Source: a virus. Taken from it: a stretch of 21,267 nt of DNA. This document shows positions 8,109 to 15,088 of the stretch, in pieces; position 1 is the first letter of the stretch, and the number at the start of each line of letters is the position of its first letter. The notes under the pieces are model-generated. The model saw only the letters and a list, made by a program, of their open reading frames with translations, had not been told where the DNA came from and made no database searches. Where the stretch lies: IMG/VR virus record IMGVR_UViG_3300009104_000143, positions 1 to 21,267 of that record. One strand, 5' to 3'. Position numbers and translations under genes: made by a program.

Positions 8109-8477
8109 CTAGTTTATTTTTTCATAGAACGAAATTGAGCATTTCGCATAATCCCCTTGAGTTTGGGCATCGCCAACCTCGGTCAAAACATAGGTTGAAT
8201 TGTTGCGGGCGTTGGTGGTGCTTGTTACCATCTCGTGCCCGATCGAGGGGTTGGGGGCGGTAACGGCGGTGTCGGTCGAGTATTGGAGGGTTGCCGATCC
8301 CTCAACGCGATTGGGGACAAGCGTGGTGCCCAGAGGCTCGCCGTTGCTGTCGTTTATATCCACCCGGTTTGATCCGTAAGTGAAAGTTGCATTCTCCATA
8401 ACATAAGAAATGGAATTGATTGTCACCGGCGAGTCTTGGATTCCAAAACTTTGGGTTCCGTCTGAGGTAATTGCCAT
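8109..8477 (-). CDS. Probable major tail tube protein
   Basis: The product has 122 residues, beta-rich, without hydrophobic segments, rich in Thr, Ser and Asn, and ends CSISFYEKIN. It starts MAITSDGTQSFGIQD. A small beta-rich protein encoded just before the chaperone and tape measure genes is normally the tail tube subunit. CAAAGG about 8 nt upstream of the ATG is a reasonable ribosome binding site, one of the few in this window. The in-frame upstream TGA at 8481-8483 fixes the start. The tube call is positional. It could be another small virion protein. Confidence 0.55.
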   Translation of the reverse strand: MAITSDGTQSFGIQDSPVTINSISYVMENATFTYGSNRVDINDSNGEPLGTTLVPNRVEGSATLQYSTDTAVTAPNPSIGHEMVTSTTNARNNSTYVLTEVGDAQTQGDYAKCSISFYEKIN

Positions 8478-8480
8478 TGT

Positions 8481-8555
8481 TCAAGCCTTTGATTTTTCCC
8501 CGCTTTTGCGGGTCGGTTGTTTCAACTCATGGGCGGAAAGCACCGCCTTGTTCAC
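8481..8555 (-). CDS. Possible 24-residue leader peptide upstream of the tube-like gene
   Basis: A GTG at the end of repeat copy B opens a short frame (VNKAVLSAHELKQPTRKSGE, then KSKA) that stops at a TGA two codons before the ATG of the tube-like gene and in the same frame as it. The composition is protein-like (KQPTRKSGEKSKA). It might be a translated leader that couples to the next gene, or the remnant of an older N-terminus or gene. There is no independent evidence for expression. Confidence 0.3.
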   Translation of the reverse strand: MNKAVLSAHELKQPTRKSGEKSKA

Positions 8556-8580
8556 CAATGGGCCAATCGTTCAGTCGGGC
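8553..8580 (-). promoter_or_regulatory. Start-associated 28-bp repeat, copy B
   Basis: The core CAATCGTTCAGTCGG is exact and is preceded by CACCAATGGG. It begins four bases after the stop of the tail-terminator-like gene. Unlike the other copies it is not followed at once by an ATG; a GTG at its end opens the short leader frame, and the next ATG is about 75 nt away. Confidence 0.8.
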
Positions 8581-8584
8581 GCCC

Positions 8585-9067
8585 TTACGCGGGCCACGCA
8601 TCGTCACGAATCTCAAAAATTACCGCATAATTCAGGGATGAAATATTCAAGTCCTCATCGACCATGATTTCCTCGCCTGTGCCGCGTAAATCCTTGATGT
8701 CATAATACGGGAGGGTGGTTGAATCCCAATTATCTGCCGATCGCATCATGGCGACGCGCACCTTGGTGCGGTGCGTGGCCATGTTGGCTGATTGGCCAAC
8801 CGCGTTATCGGTGACAATCTCGGCCGTGAAGCTCGCATTGAATGCCCGGTAATCGATTGAATTGGGGGCGGCGCCCCCGTTGCGTGGCGCTGGGGGATCG
8901 ATCGCGGCGCCCATGTCAAGGCGCACCTCAATGCGCGGCAAGGTTAGCGTGGCCTCGCTGGCCGTGCGGGTGCAGGTCAAGCCGGTGGCCGTGTTGAGGA
9001 AAGTGGCGGCGGCGCTTTCAAAGTGCGCCTCAAATGAAAGGAGGTCGTCAAGATCGGTGGCGGCCAT
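8585..9067 (-). CDS. Probable tail terminator / tail completion protein
   Basis: The product has 160 residues. The N-terminal helix (MAATDLDDLLSFEAHFESAA) leads into an alternating beta core with RIEVRLDMG and YRAFNASFTAEIVTD, a THRTKVRVAMM segment, and an end SLNYAVIFEIRDDAWP. The helix-then-beta layout with a closing strand and acidic end resembles lambda gpU-type tail terminators, which cap the tail and join it to the head. It lies between the stopper-like and tube-like genes, as expected. The call is from layout and order, not a sequence match. Confidence 0.5.
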   Translation of the reverse strand: MAATDLDDLLSFEAHFESAAATFLNTATGLTCTRTASEATLTLPRIEVRLDMGAAIDPPAPRNGGAAPNSIDYRAFNASFTAEIVTDNAVGQSANMATHRTKVRVAMMRSADNWDSTTLPYYDIKDLRGTGEEIMVDEDLNISSLNYAVIFEIRDDAWPA

Positions 9068-9070
9068 GGG

Positions 9071-9406
9071 TCAAGCTTGGTAGCGAGCCGAGCATTCAAG
9101 GCCAAACCCCACGCCGGCCGCGTCCTTGGTGATTGTTTCCACCTTGAATTCTGTGGTGCCGTCATCGAGCACCCACCCCTTGCTTGGCATGGTTGAGACG
9201 CCGTTGCCGTTGAGGAAAAAGCGCACATCTATTTGTGTCTCGCGCCCATTCTCCTCAATCACAAAGGCATTGACCATTGCTTGGCGGGTCGCCGAAAACT
9301 CGACACCCACCGAGCCGGTCGGGAGAACCACCGTCAACGTCTCGGGGAAATCATCAAGCGCATGATCCATGTCGGCGCTCAGGATGGCGGTTGATATGCT
9401 GGCCAT
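9071..9406 (-). CDS. Probable head-tail stopper (gpFII-like) protein
   Basis: The product has 111 residues from the ATG at 9406; a TTG two codons earlier is less likely. The C-terminal part (KGWVLDDGTTEFKVETITKD, then AAGVGFGLECSARYQ) follows the pattern of head-closure proteins in which a DG-T turn precedes two strands. It is encoded just after the major capsid gene and its terminator-like hairpins, and its stop lies three bases before the next start. In lambda the equivalent slot holds FI/FII. Confidence is limited by the short length. Confidence 0.45.
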   Translation of the reverse strand: MASISTAILSADMDHALDDFPETLTVVLPTGSVGVEFSATRQAMVNAFVIEENGRETQIDVRFFLNGNGVSTMPSKGWVLDDGTTEFKVETITKDAAGVGFGLECSARYQA

Positions 9407-9418
9407 TTTCAAAGATTA

Positions 9419-9449
9419 GCCGCCGCCCTCGTCAGCCAAGGGCGGCGGC
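9419..9449 (-). terminator. GC-rich hairpin downstream of the major capsid gene
   Basis: A perfect 11-bp inverted repeat, GCCGCCGCCCT and AGGGCGGCGGC, with a 9-nt loop. On the minus strand it is followed by TAATCTTT, only a weak U-tract. It lies seven bases from the stopper-like gene, so it could act as a partial terminator, an mRNA 3'-end stabiliser, or a block to ribosome entry for the next gene. Confidence 0.6.
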
Positions 9450-9468
9450 CGTTTGTCACGACAACAAA

Positions 9469-9489
9469 CTTGCCGGGTTTACCGGCAAG
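9469..9489 (-). terminator. Second hairpin after the major capsid gene, terminator-like
   Basis: A perfect 8-bp stem CTTGCCGG / CCGGCAAG with a 5-nt loop, followed on the minus strand by TTTGTTGT. It begins about a dozen bases after the capsid stop codon. The stem, short loop and following T-rich bases fit a Rho-independent terminator of moderate strength, which would give capsid and decoration mRNA in excess over the tail genes. Confidence 0.6.
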
Positions 9490-9501
9490 ATGGTCGGCGC
9501 A

Positions 9502-10428
9502 TTATGCGCCGGTGATCGTCTCGCCGGCGTTCGCGTTGACAACGATTTCATCGGTGGACATGCGCACGCGCACCACGTTTGCGGGTGGTTGCTCGGTGCG
9601 GAATGTCTCAGAGATGTAAATGCCGCCTCGCTCGGTATATGCAAGCGTGCGTGCGGCGCCACCGGCCGACAATGGACCACCCTTCACTTGAATGACGTAG
9701 TAAGAGGTGGTTGGCCATATCTTTGAGGTGCTGGCCGTTTGGCCCTTCATCGCCGAGTTGTAGCGCGTATTGCAAAGGATGATGCCATCAACACCCAACA
9801 CGCGGGCGACTTGATCTTGCGACCATGCGAGCGTGCCAGAGCCGTTAATCAAGTTGCGCATGTCATCGGTTTGTAACATTTCTTGATACAAGCTCGATTC
9901 CATCACAACATTGATGCCCCCAAATATGCCATCGGCATTCAGGCGCATCACGGCCGCGTTGATGTCGCTAATGGGCGTGGCCGAGGCCACAACGCTCATG
10001 GCGGCGGTTGCCGCCGTGCTTGTGAAGCTCGCGCCACTCAAGAGGTTGGCTACCCGAATTTCGTGGCCGATCCGCAACGCATCGCGCAACTGCATCGCCG
10101 CGCTGGCGGTGATGTCAAATTGCGCGTCCGTTTCTGCTTGAGCAATTTCTATGTCATCGAGTGGGTTTTCGACTCCATACTCGATGCATTCGAACGTGGC
10201 CGAGCCATATTCCGAAATCGTGCTGGCATAGTTTGAGCCAGCCGCCCGGGGCTTGGTGAGGTCGTTGTTGAATTGGTTTGCCGCCACGTTGACGTAGGAG
10301 CCCTTGCGGGTATTTACGGCAAGCGGTGGTGCGATTTGTTCACCCACAAAGGGTTGTTCCGAAACGGCATTGACCACCTCGGAAATTACCGGCGAAAAGC
10401 TCGCCGAACTACTTGGGAAATAAGACAT
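9502..10428 (-). CDS. Major capsid protein
   Basis: The product has 308 residues and starts MSYFPSSSASFSPVISEVVN. The region includes an N-terminal arm, an ENPLDDIEIAQAETD segment, a long helix (about 105-130, AAMQLRDALRIGHEIRVANLL), then WSQDQVARVLGVDGIILC and a C-terminal strand RTLAYTERGGIYISETFRTE. This is the layout of HK97-fold major capsid proteins (long spine helix, P- and A-domains) of a lambda-type head. The leader is A/C-rich (AACCAAAAATAAACT) without a Shine-Dalgarno. It follows the decoration gene and is itself followed by two hairpins. No cross-linking Lys/Asn motif can be judged from the sequence alone. Confidence 0.85.
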   Translation of the reverse strand: MSYFPSSSASFSPVISEVVNAVSEQPFVGEQIAPPLAVNTRKGSYVNVAANQFNNDLTKPRAAGSNYASTISEYGSATFECIEYGVENPLDDIEIAQAETDAQFDITASAAMQLRDALRIGHEIRVANLLSGASFTSTAATAAMSVVASATPISDINAAVMRLNADGIFGGINVVMESSLYQEMLQTDDMRNLINGSGTLAWSQDQVARVLGVDGIILCNTRYNSAMKGQTASTSKIWPTTSYYVIQVKGGPLSAGGAARTLAYTERGGIYISETFRTEQPPANVVRVRMSTDEIVVNANAGETITGA

Positions 10429-10448
10429 AGTTTATTTTTGGTTATGGG

Positions 10449-10829
10449 TTAGGCCAAGAATGTTTGGTGTGGGATAACCTCGATGACATCGCCATCGGCG
10501 CTTGATGCTTGGAGCGCCACGCCGATCTTGGTGTTGCTTGAGTCGGTGCCGACCTTGCCGGTGCCGTCGATGTAAACGGTATCTGCTACGGCAATGGTGT
10601 TGCCCCCCGCGAGCACCTCAATGGTGCCGCCGGCGTTTAACAATTGCACATTGCCATAACCGCTTGCCGCGATGTCCTCGGTTGTAACGCCGATGATTTG
10701 CTCAGTAGCATTGTCGCCACTTGCGGCAATTGTGCCGCTTGAGTCGAGTGTCACGAGGGAGTAAGCCCCGAGAGCAACCGCCGTTGCTTGAAACGTGCGG
10801 CTGTTGAGTTGATGTGTGGTTGATCCCAT
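10449..10829 (-). CDS. Capsid decoration protein (DUF2190-like)
   Basis: The product has 126 residues and starts MGSTTHQLNSRTFQATAVALG. It is beta-rich and glycine/alanine-rich with the pattern AYSLVTLDSSGTIAASGDN, then IIGVTTEDI, then VADTVYIDGTGKVG, then GVALQASSADGDVIEVI. This matches the small capsid cement proteins often grouped as DUF2190 or decoration proteins, which stabilise the expanded head, like lambda gpD. Its place immediately before the major capsid gene is the lambda D-E order. It starts three bases after the stop of the protease/scaffold gene. Confidence 0.75.
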   Translation of the reverse strand: MGSTTHQLNSRTFQATAVALGAYSLVTLDSSGTIAASGDNATEQIIGVTTEDIAASGYGNVQLLNAGGTIEVLAGGNTIAVADTVYIDGTGKVGTDSSNTKIGVALQASSADGDVIEVIPHQTFLA

Positions 10830-10832
10830 GAT

Positions 10833-11390
10833 TTAATTGAGTTGTGGGGTTGTGGTTTGTTGGTTGAAAAGATTCTTGTTGGCCTTGTAAACCTCAATGA
10901 GCGCAATGGCGCGAGTGGCGCCGGCGTGCGTTTCGAGATACTCAGATACAAGGGCTTGCTTGGTTGCCTCGGCATCAACCTCAAGGGCTTCATCGGGCGC
11001 ACAATCCTCCTCGACCGGATCGGTGCCGGCGATTAACTCATTGAGCCGGCCCACCTCGGCGCGGGCCTTGGTAAGCTCGGTTGACATGTCCGCAATTATG
11101 CGGTCACGCTCCTCAACTCGGGTTTTGTACTCGGCAAAGGCAAGCTCGATCGGATCGGCGCTGGCCTCGGGTGCCTCGGCATCCTCAAGCACCTCAATGG
11201 GTGCGGCCTCGGCATCAAGTTGCTTTTTCTTTCTTGATTTTTTCTTGGGCGCCTCTGGCTCGGGTTGCGCATCCCCGCTTGGGGACGCCTCACCGTTGCC
11301 CTCGGCCGCCAGTCGTTTCTCAAGCTCGGCGCTGGCGCTGCCATTGCCCTCAAGCTCGATCACATCGGTGGTTGGTGTTTCGGTATTCAT
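10833..11390 (-). CDS. Possible internally started scaffold protein
   Basis: An in-frame ATG at 11390 would give a 185-residue protein (MNTETPTTDVIELEG...) consisting only of the coiled-coil, acidic C-terminal domain. The sequence just before it (AAAAAAATAACCCAAACCCA) is an A/C-rich, G-free stretch like the leaders of the major capsid gene and the 43-residue gene. Lambda makes its scaffold Nu3 the same way, from a start inside C. Whether this start is used is not known. Confidence 0.5.
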   Translation of the reverse strand: MNTETPTTDVIELEGNGSASAELEKRLAAEGNGEASPSGDAQPEPEAPKKKSRKKKQLDAEAAPIEVLEDAEAPEASADPIELAFAEYKTRVEERDRIIADMSTELTKARAEVGRLNELIAGTDPVEEDCAPDEALEVDAEATKQALVSEYLETHAGATRAIALIEVYKANKNLFNQQTTTPQLN

Positions 11391-12326
11391 TGGGTTTGGG
11401 TTATTTTTTTCATAATCTGGATTAGAGAAAAGCGACGCATTGGCGGCGGGGTTGTCGACAAAATCGGCCGACTGAATGTCAACCATTTGCACGCTTGGTA
11501 ATTCATTGAGGGCATCGCCAGGGCGCGAGCTCATGCCCGCATATTCAACCGGCCCCGAATTGGTTTCCCAAACAAGGTTGCCCTCAAAAACAAGGGAGAC
11601 GCCAAAATTGTCGGGCATGTTTTCGGCCATCTCAAAGAGGCGCTCAAAACGCTCGGCTTGGAATTTCTCAAAGCTTTCAAATGCCTCAAATACCCGCGCA
11701 CGGATTCGGTCGCCATCGAGATAAAAGCCCGAGAAGAAACCCACCTCATCAAGTAGCCGATCGCCCATGGCGTTGCGATGCGTGATGTATGCGGGCAACT
11801 TGCGGTCAAGCAACTTGGTGGCCGCATCGCGCAACGTGTTTTGCGTGATTAGAATGCCGTGCCCCTTCGCCTCGCCAACGCTAATGATGGAAATGTCATT
11901 GATGACGCGGGCATCACGGTTGACGCCTTGTGGCCCCACCTGAAATGTCCACGCCCGAAGCGATCGAGCCTCAACCTTTGCCCGGGCCGAATCCATGAGG
12001 CCGCCAGCGGCGTTGAAAATATCCTCCTCGCCGGTTTGAGCCGATCGGGTGCGGATCGCCCGCAATCCATTCAATGAAACGGTGCGAAAATTGTCGGTGA
12101 AGGGGTAACGGTAACGCCCTTTTGTCTCGGCGTTGGCCTCTGTGTTGTGGCCAAGAAACCAATCCCCGAAATCATCCCAGCCCTCTCGCTCGATATAGGA
12201 ATTTTCGGCCTCGGGGCTGGGGCCATCCCAACTTGCTGTTTGGGTGACTCGGCCGGCCTTGATTAGCTTGCGGGCGTGCGCAAGGCCGGCCGAGTTGAGG
12301 GAGGTGGCGAGGGATATGGTTTCCAT
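10833..12326 (-). CDS. Capsid maturation protease fused to a scaffold domain
   Basis: The product has 497 residues in three parts. Residues about 30-115 hold a small domain seen in phage head proteins (SYIEREGWDDFGDWFLG, ETKGRYRYPF). Residues about 140-300 look like a prohead protease: THRNAMGD with H183, FGVSLVFEG with S244, and ADFVDNPAAN near 287-296 as the closing strand. Residues about 313-497 are Glu/Ala/Lys-rich with coiled-coil heptads, as in scaffolds. Prohead proteases cut the scaffold and often the capsid N-terminus before DNA packaging. The gene lies between portal and decoration genes, the lambda C/Nu3 slot, although the protease type here is not the lambda gpC (S49) type. The catalytic residues are inferred by pattern. 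Confidence 0.75.
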   Translation of the reverse strand: METISLATSLNSAGLAHARKLIKAGRVTQTASWDGPSPEAENSYIEREGWDDFGDWFLGHNTEANAETKGRYRYPFTDNFRTVSLNGLRAIRTRSAQTGEEDIFNAAGGLMDSARAKVEARSLRAWTFQVGPQGVNRDARVINDISIISVGEAKGHGILITQNTLRDAATKLLDRKLPAYITHRNAMGDRLLDEVGFFSGFYLDGDRIRARVFEAFESFEKFQAERFERLFEMAENMPDNFGVSLVFEGNLVWETNSGPVEYAGMSSRPGDALNELPSVQMVDIQSADFVDNPAANASLFSNPDYEKNNPNPMNTETPTTDVIELEGNGSASAELEKRLAAEGNGEASPSGDAQPEPEAPKKKSRKKKQLDAEAAPIEVLEDAEAPEASADPIELAFAEYKTRVEERDRIIADMSTELTKARAEVGRLNELIAGTDPVEEDCAPDEALEVDAEATKQALVSEYLETHAGATRAIALIEVYKANKNLFNQQTTTPQLN

Positions 12327-12328
12327 GG

Positions 12329-12460
12329 TTAAGGTTTCTTGGTGGCGTCTTTCTTGTCCGCGTCCTTTTGTGCGTCCACAAATTTTTGCTCCATGGTGGT
12401 CAATTGGTCGTAAAGCTTTTTTGATGGCTTGGTCAGGTAGTCGGTGACTTTTTTTCTCAT
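12329..12460 (-). CDS. 43-residue lysine-rich hypothetical protein
   Basis: The frame starts at an ATG 15 nt after the portal stop and ends two bases before the protease start, filling the gap. The product reads MRKKVTDYLTKPSKKLYDQL and then TTMEQKFVDAQKDADKKDATKKP. It is charged, probably helical, and has no membrane segment. The A-rich leader (AATAAAACCCAAAAAATACC) resembles those of other head genes. No family is recognised; small proteins between portal and protease genes occur in other phages without known function. Confidence 0.5.
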   Translation of the reverse strand: MRKKVTDYLTKPSKKLYDQLTTMEQKFVDAQKDADKKDATKKP

Positions 12461-12475
12461 GGTATTTTTTGGGTT

Positions 12476-13981
12476 TTATTCTTGGCCGTTGCCCCCAAGT
12501 TGCGGGTCAACGGGTTCTTGATTGGGTTCGAGAAGGTCGGTGAAATTAGCCGAGGCAAAAACCGGGAACGGGTTGAACAATTCTTTCCACCCGCCCGGGA
12601 TGCCGAATTTTTCCGCGATCTCGGCGGCTTGCTTGATGTTTTGAGCTTTCCGGGTAAGGGCGCTTTCGGCTGTGTAACCAAATTGCGTCGAGATGTCGTC
12701 AAGAGACATGGCCCCGGCTTGCAAATAGGATAAATCCGACTTTGCTTGGGCCACGCGGTTAATCCACCGAAACCCTGGCGTTTGCCAGCGCACCGCAAAA
12801 GGGTTGGCGCCAGTCGGCGGCGAAATTATTCCCTCGGCGATCCACCGCTTGACTTTCCACTTGTAAATCCTGTTCAGGGTGTTGGCCAAGTTGCGTTGCT
12901 CCTCCTCAAGTGCGGATTGATATTGAAGCACCAACCCTTGCGATGCGGAAAAGGAGGTTTCGCCGATCGTCGAAAGGATGAATTCAACGGGGATGCCGAT
13001 TGCCGAGCCCACCTTTCGCAAGTGGTACATGCAAAATTGAATTCCATCTACGTTGGGGCGCCCCGAAGTGGTAATGGTGGAAATGTCCTCGCCCGGTTCC
13101 AGATAATGAAACGTGCCCGGCTCAAAGCGTTCAAGGCGGCCAACGCTGTCTTGCTCGCTCTCGTTCATTCGGTCAATGAGCTCAAATTGTGCCGCATTAT
13201 CTTTTTTCACCACGGCCGACAAGCTGGCCGAAACCTTGGCAGAAATGATTTCAATGGTTTCGTATTCGTCCAAATCTTGAAGCGCATTCACGCAACTCGC
13301 CAACTCAGCGACGCCGCGCCATTGGGCCGGCCTCATGCGCTTAAAGTGCAAAATGAAATCCCGGGCGGGAATGGGTCTAACATCGGTGAGCGAACCGTTG
13401 ACGCGCTTCCCAACCAAGTAGCGCAAGGGGCGCCCAAGGCCATTCACAATCACGCCTTGTTTGTTGGGGTCAGATTCAGACCAGACCGCAACCGAGTTGG
13501 CGTTGCCGATCCGCGAGCCTTCTATCAATTGAAGCTTGCCCGATCGGGTGAGGAGCAAGCCAATGTCACCAAAGAAAAGTGTAGAATCGACCACCTCTTT
13601 TTGCACCTCGGCCATGCTCATTTGGTGGGTCACCTCGGGATATTCGCTCCATTCACCCCACAAATTGACCAGCGCATCGTTGAAAGTCTCATCGTTTGTG
13701 GCCGGTTGCGGCAACACGCCATTGCCCACCACATCGGTTTTGCGCAAGCGAGAGATGGCCTTGCAAACGGGGTTGTTGCGCTTGAAATCCATGAGGGTTG
13801 AAATGAGCCGGTCGCGATCATATTGCGGAAGCTCGATCTCCTCAGAACGCAAAGGCATCATGCCCCGATTTTTGCGGTTGCGGGTATTCTTCACCGCGTC
13901 ATAACCAAGGAGGATGCGGCCAGCGGCCTTGGCTCTGTCCCACAATCCATGGGTGCGGGTGGTTGTGCCGTTTAATTCCAT
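12476..13981 (-). CDS. Portal protein (lambda gpB type)
   Basis: The product has 501 residues and matches the lambda-type portal family in length and pattern. An N-terminal helical region (about 55-100) has ISTLMDFKRNNPVCKAISRL, then TDVVGNGVLPQP. A central region contains FFGDIGLLLTRSGKLQLIEG and RDFILHFKRMRPAQWRGVAE (about 208-227). A C-terminal region has FILSTIGETSFSASQGLVLQ and NRIYKWKVKRWIAEG. Twelve copies form the ring at one capsid vertex through which DNA enters and leaves. The start overlaps the end of the gpW-like gene by 10 nt. Confidence 0.9.
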   Translation of the reverse strand: MELNGTTTRTHGLWDRAKAAGRILLGYDAVKNTRNRKNRGMMPLRSEEIELPQYDRDRLISTLMDFKRNNPVCKAISRLRKTDVVGNGVLPQPATNDETFNDALVNLWGEWSEYPEVTHQMSMAEVQKEVVDSTLFFGDIGLLLTRSGKLQLIEGSRIGNANSVAVWSESDPNKQGVIVNGLGRPLRYLVGKRVNGSLTDVRPIPARDFILHFKRMRPAQWRGVAELASCVNALQDLDEYETIEIISAKVSASLSAVVKKDNAAQFELIDRMNESEQDSVGRLERFEPGTFHYLEPGEDISTITTSGRPNVDGIQFCMYHLRKVGSAIGIPVEFILSTIGETSFSASQGLVLQYQSALEEEQRNLANTLNRIYKWKVKRWIAEGIISPPTGANPFAVRWQTPGFRWINRVAQAKSDLSYLQAGAMSLDDISTQFGYTAESALTRKAQNIKQAAEIAEKFGIPGGWKELFNPFPVFASANFTDLLEPNQEPVDPQLGGNGQE

Positions 13982-14211
13982 GATCGAAAATCCATCCGGT
14001 TGTTGCCGATCACCTTGGTGGTGGTGTCGCGGGCCAATATTTCGCGGGTCAAATCTCGTATTTCCTTGAGCAAGGAGTGGCGCGACTCGTACCCAAAAGT
14101 GCGATCGCCGAGGGTATATGTGGCCGTTGGTGAGGTTGAAATGGTAGTGTATGCCGTGACCAGATTGTCACGCATTGTAGTCAAGTCCGCGATTGAGACA
14201 TTTGCCGCCAT
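13972..14211 (-). CDS. Head-tail connector protein (gpW-like)
   Basis: The product has 79 residues: an N-terminal helix (ADLTTMRDNLVTAYTTIS), a beta hairpin (ATYTLGDRTFGYES), and a second helix (SLLKEIRDLTREILARD). That is the helix-hairpin-helix fold of lambda gpW, which binds the portal and completes the head. As in lambda W-B it lies just upstream of the portal gene, and the two overlap. The ATG is two bases after the GGTG that ends 28-bp repeat copy C. The call is supported by both layout and gene order. Confidence 0.7.
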   Translation of the reverse strand: MAANVSIADLTTMRDNLVTAYTTISTSPTATYTLGDRTFGYESRHSLLKEIRDLTREILARDTTTKVIGNNRMDFRSWN

Positions 14212-14212
14212 T

Positions 14213-14240
14213 CACCATTGGGGCAATCGTTCAGTCGGGT
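14213..14240 (-). promoter_or_regulatory. Start-associated 28-bp repeat, copy C
   Basis: The core CAATCGTTCAGTCGG is exact and is preceded by CACCATTGGGG. It fills almost the whole gap between the stop of the basic 281-residue protein gene and the ATG of the gpW-like gene. Confidence 0.85.
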
Positions 14241-14241
14241 G

Positions 14242-15087
14242 TCAGGAAACGCGCACGTTGGGGTAGTTTTTGGCAACAAATTTCAGGTCATCAAAAAAGC
14301 CTTTTTTCATTCCTTTTCTGAATAAACCCACGCGCCCGTTGATGGCCGATTGCGCGGCCGCCACGCCTTTTGTGAAGGGGTTGAGCGTGTTTGCTGTTTC
14401 AATCTGAAATTTGATAAGGTAGCCCTCGGGCTCTTGTTTTGCTGACCCCGTTTGGGATTGCTGCCACGCCTTTGACGCCCCCCCGTGCTTTGGCCCCTTA
14501 CCCCTTGCTGCGGGGGCGCCCCGGCCTTTGCCAGCCCTCTTTTGCACCAAGTAAGCTTTTTTGATGTATTTTGAATCTGCCCCCCAATTCCTTCCGTATC
14601 CGGGCAGCTTGAGGGAGTCCTTGGCCGTTGCATAAAAGATCGCCTTGCTTAACCCGACGCGATCGAAGGCGCGTTTCTTGTAGAAATCGAGCCGTTTCTT
14701 GACGCGAGAATTGTGCGAGCTTAAATCTTGAGCCTTGATGAATCGACCCGACACCTTATCCCGCCCGGCCCCGGCCTTCAACACGCGGGTGCTCACAAGC
14801 TTGCCGTTAAGTCGCACAAAAGGAATAAATTTTGCGTTTGAGGGATTGTATCGGGCCTTGATTTTGTTGATGTTTGTGCGCTTTGTTTTCCTCGCCGCTC
14901 CTTGCAAAATGCTCAGAGCTTCCGAATTCATTACTTCAATTGCTGTGAGCGGGGGCTTGAATTGATCCTGTAATTGCACAAGCATCTTGTTGAATTCCGC
15001 GGTGTCTAACGTCCATGCGCCAGCGCCGCCTTTCGCTTTTACTTGTTGGAGAAAAGTTTTTTTGCGGGGCTTTTTTGCGGCGGCCAT
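14242..15087 (-). CDS. Basic 281-residue protein of unknown function, flanked by repeats
   Basis: The chosen ATG at 15087 (MAAAKKPRKKTFLQQVK) lies just after repeat copy D; an in-frame ATG at 15258 would add 57 residues overlapping terL and is unlikely. The protein is very lysine-rich. A helical segment at about residues 29-66 (EFNKMLVQLQDQFKPPL, then MNSEALSILQGAARKT) is faintly like minor tail or neck proteins that start with such a helix. A Gly/Lys-rich low-complexity part (about 190-220) and a mixed C-terminus follow. It sits between terL and gpW, where lambda has nothing. A head-tail joining or DNA-associated role is possible; no family is recognised with confidence. Confidence 0.65.
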   Translation of the reverse strand: MAAAKKPRKKTFLQQVKAKGGAGAWTLDTAEFNKMLVQLQDQFKPPLTAIEVMNSEALSILQGAARKTKRTNINKIKARYNPSNAKFIPFVRLNGKLVSTRVLKAGAGRDKVSGRFIKAQDLSSHNSRVKKRLDFYKKRAFDRVGLSKAIFYATAKDSLKLPGYGRNWGADSKYIKKAYLVQKRAGKGRGAPAARGKGPKHGGASKAWQQSQTGSAKQEPEGYLIKFQIETANTLNPFTKGVAAAQSAINGRVGLFRKGMKKGFFDDLKFVAKNYPNVRVS

Positions 15088-15088
15088 A

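Noticed and set aside
8498-8512. Small hairpin CCCGC-TTTT-GCGGG as a terminator
   Set aside because: The stem is only 5 bp and on the coding strand it is followed by A residues, not T residues.
12746-13801. 351-codon plus-strand frame antisense to the portal gene
   Set aside because: It is the shadow of a well-supported portal gene, with no recognisable domain. The long plus-strand frames opposite the tape measure (6225-6993) and fibre (2409-3089) were rejected for the same reason.
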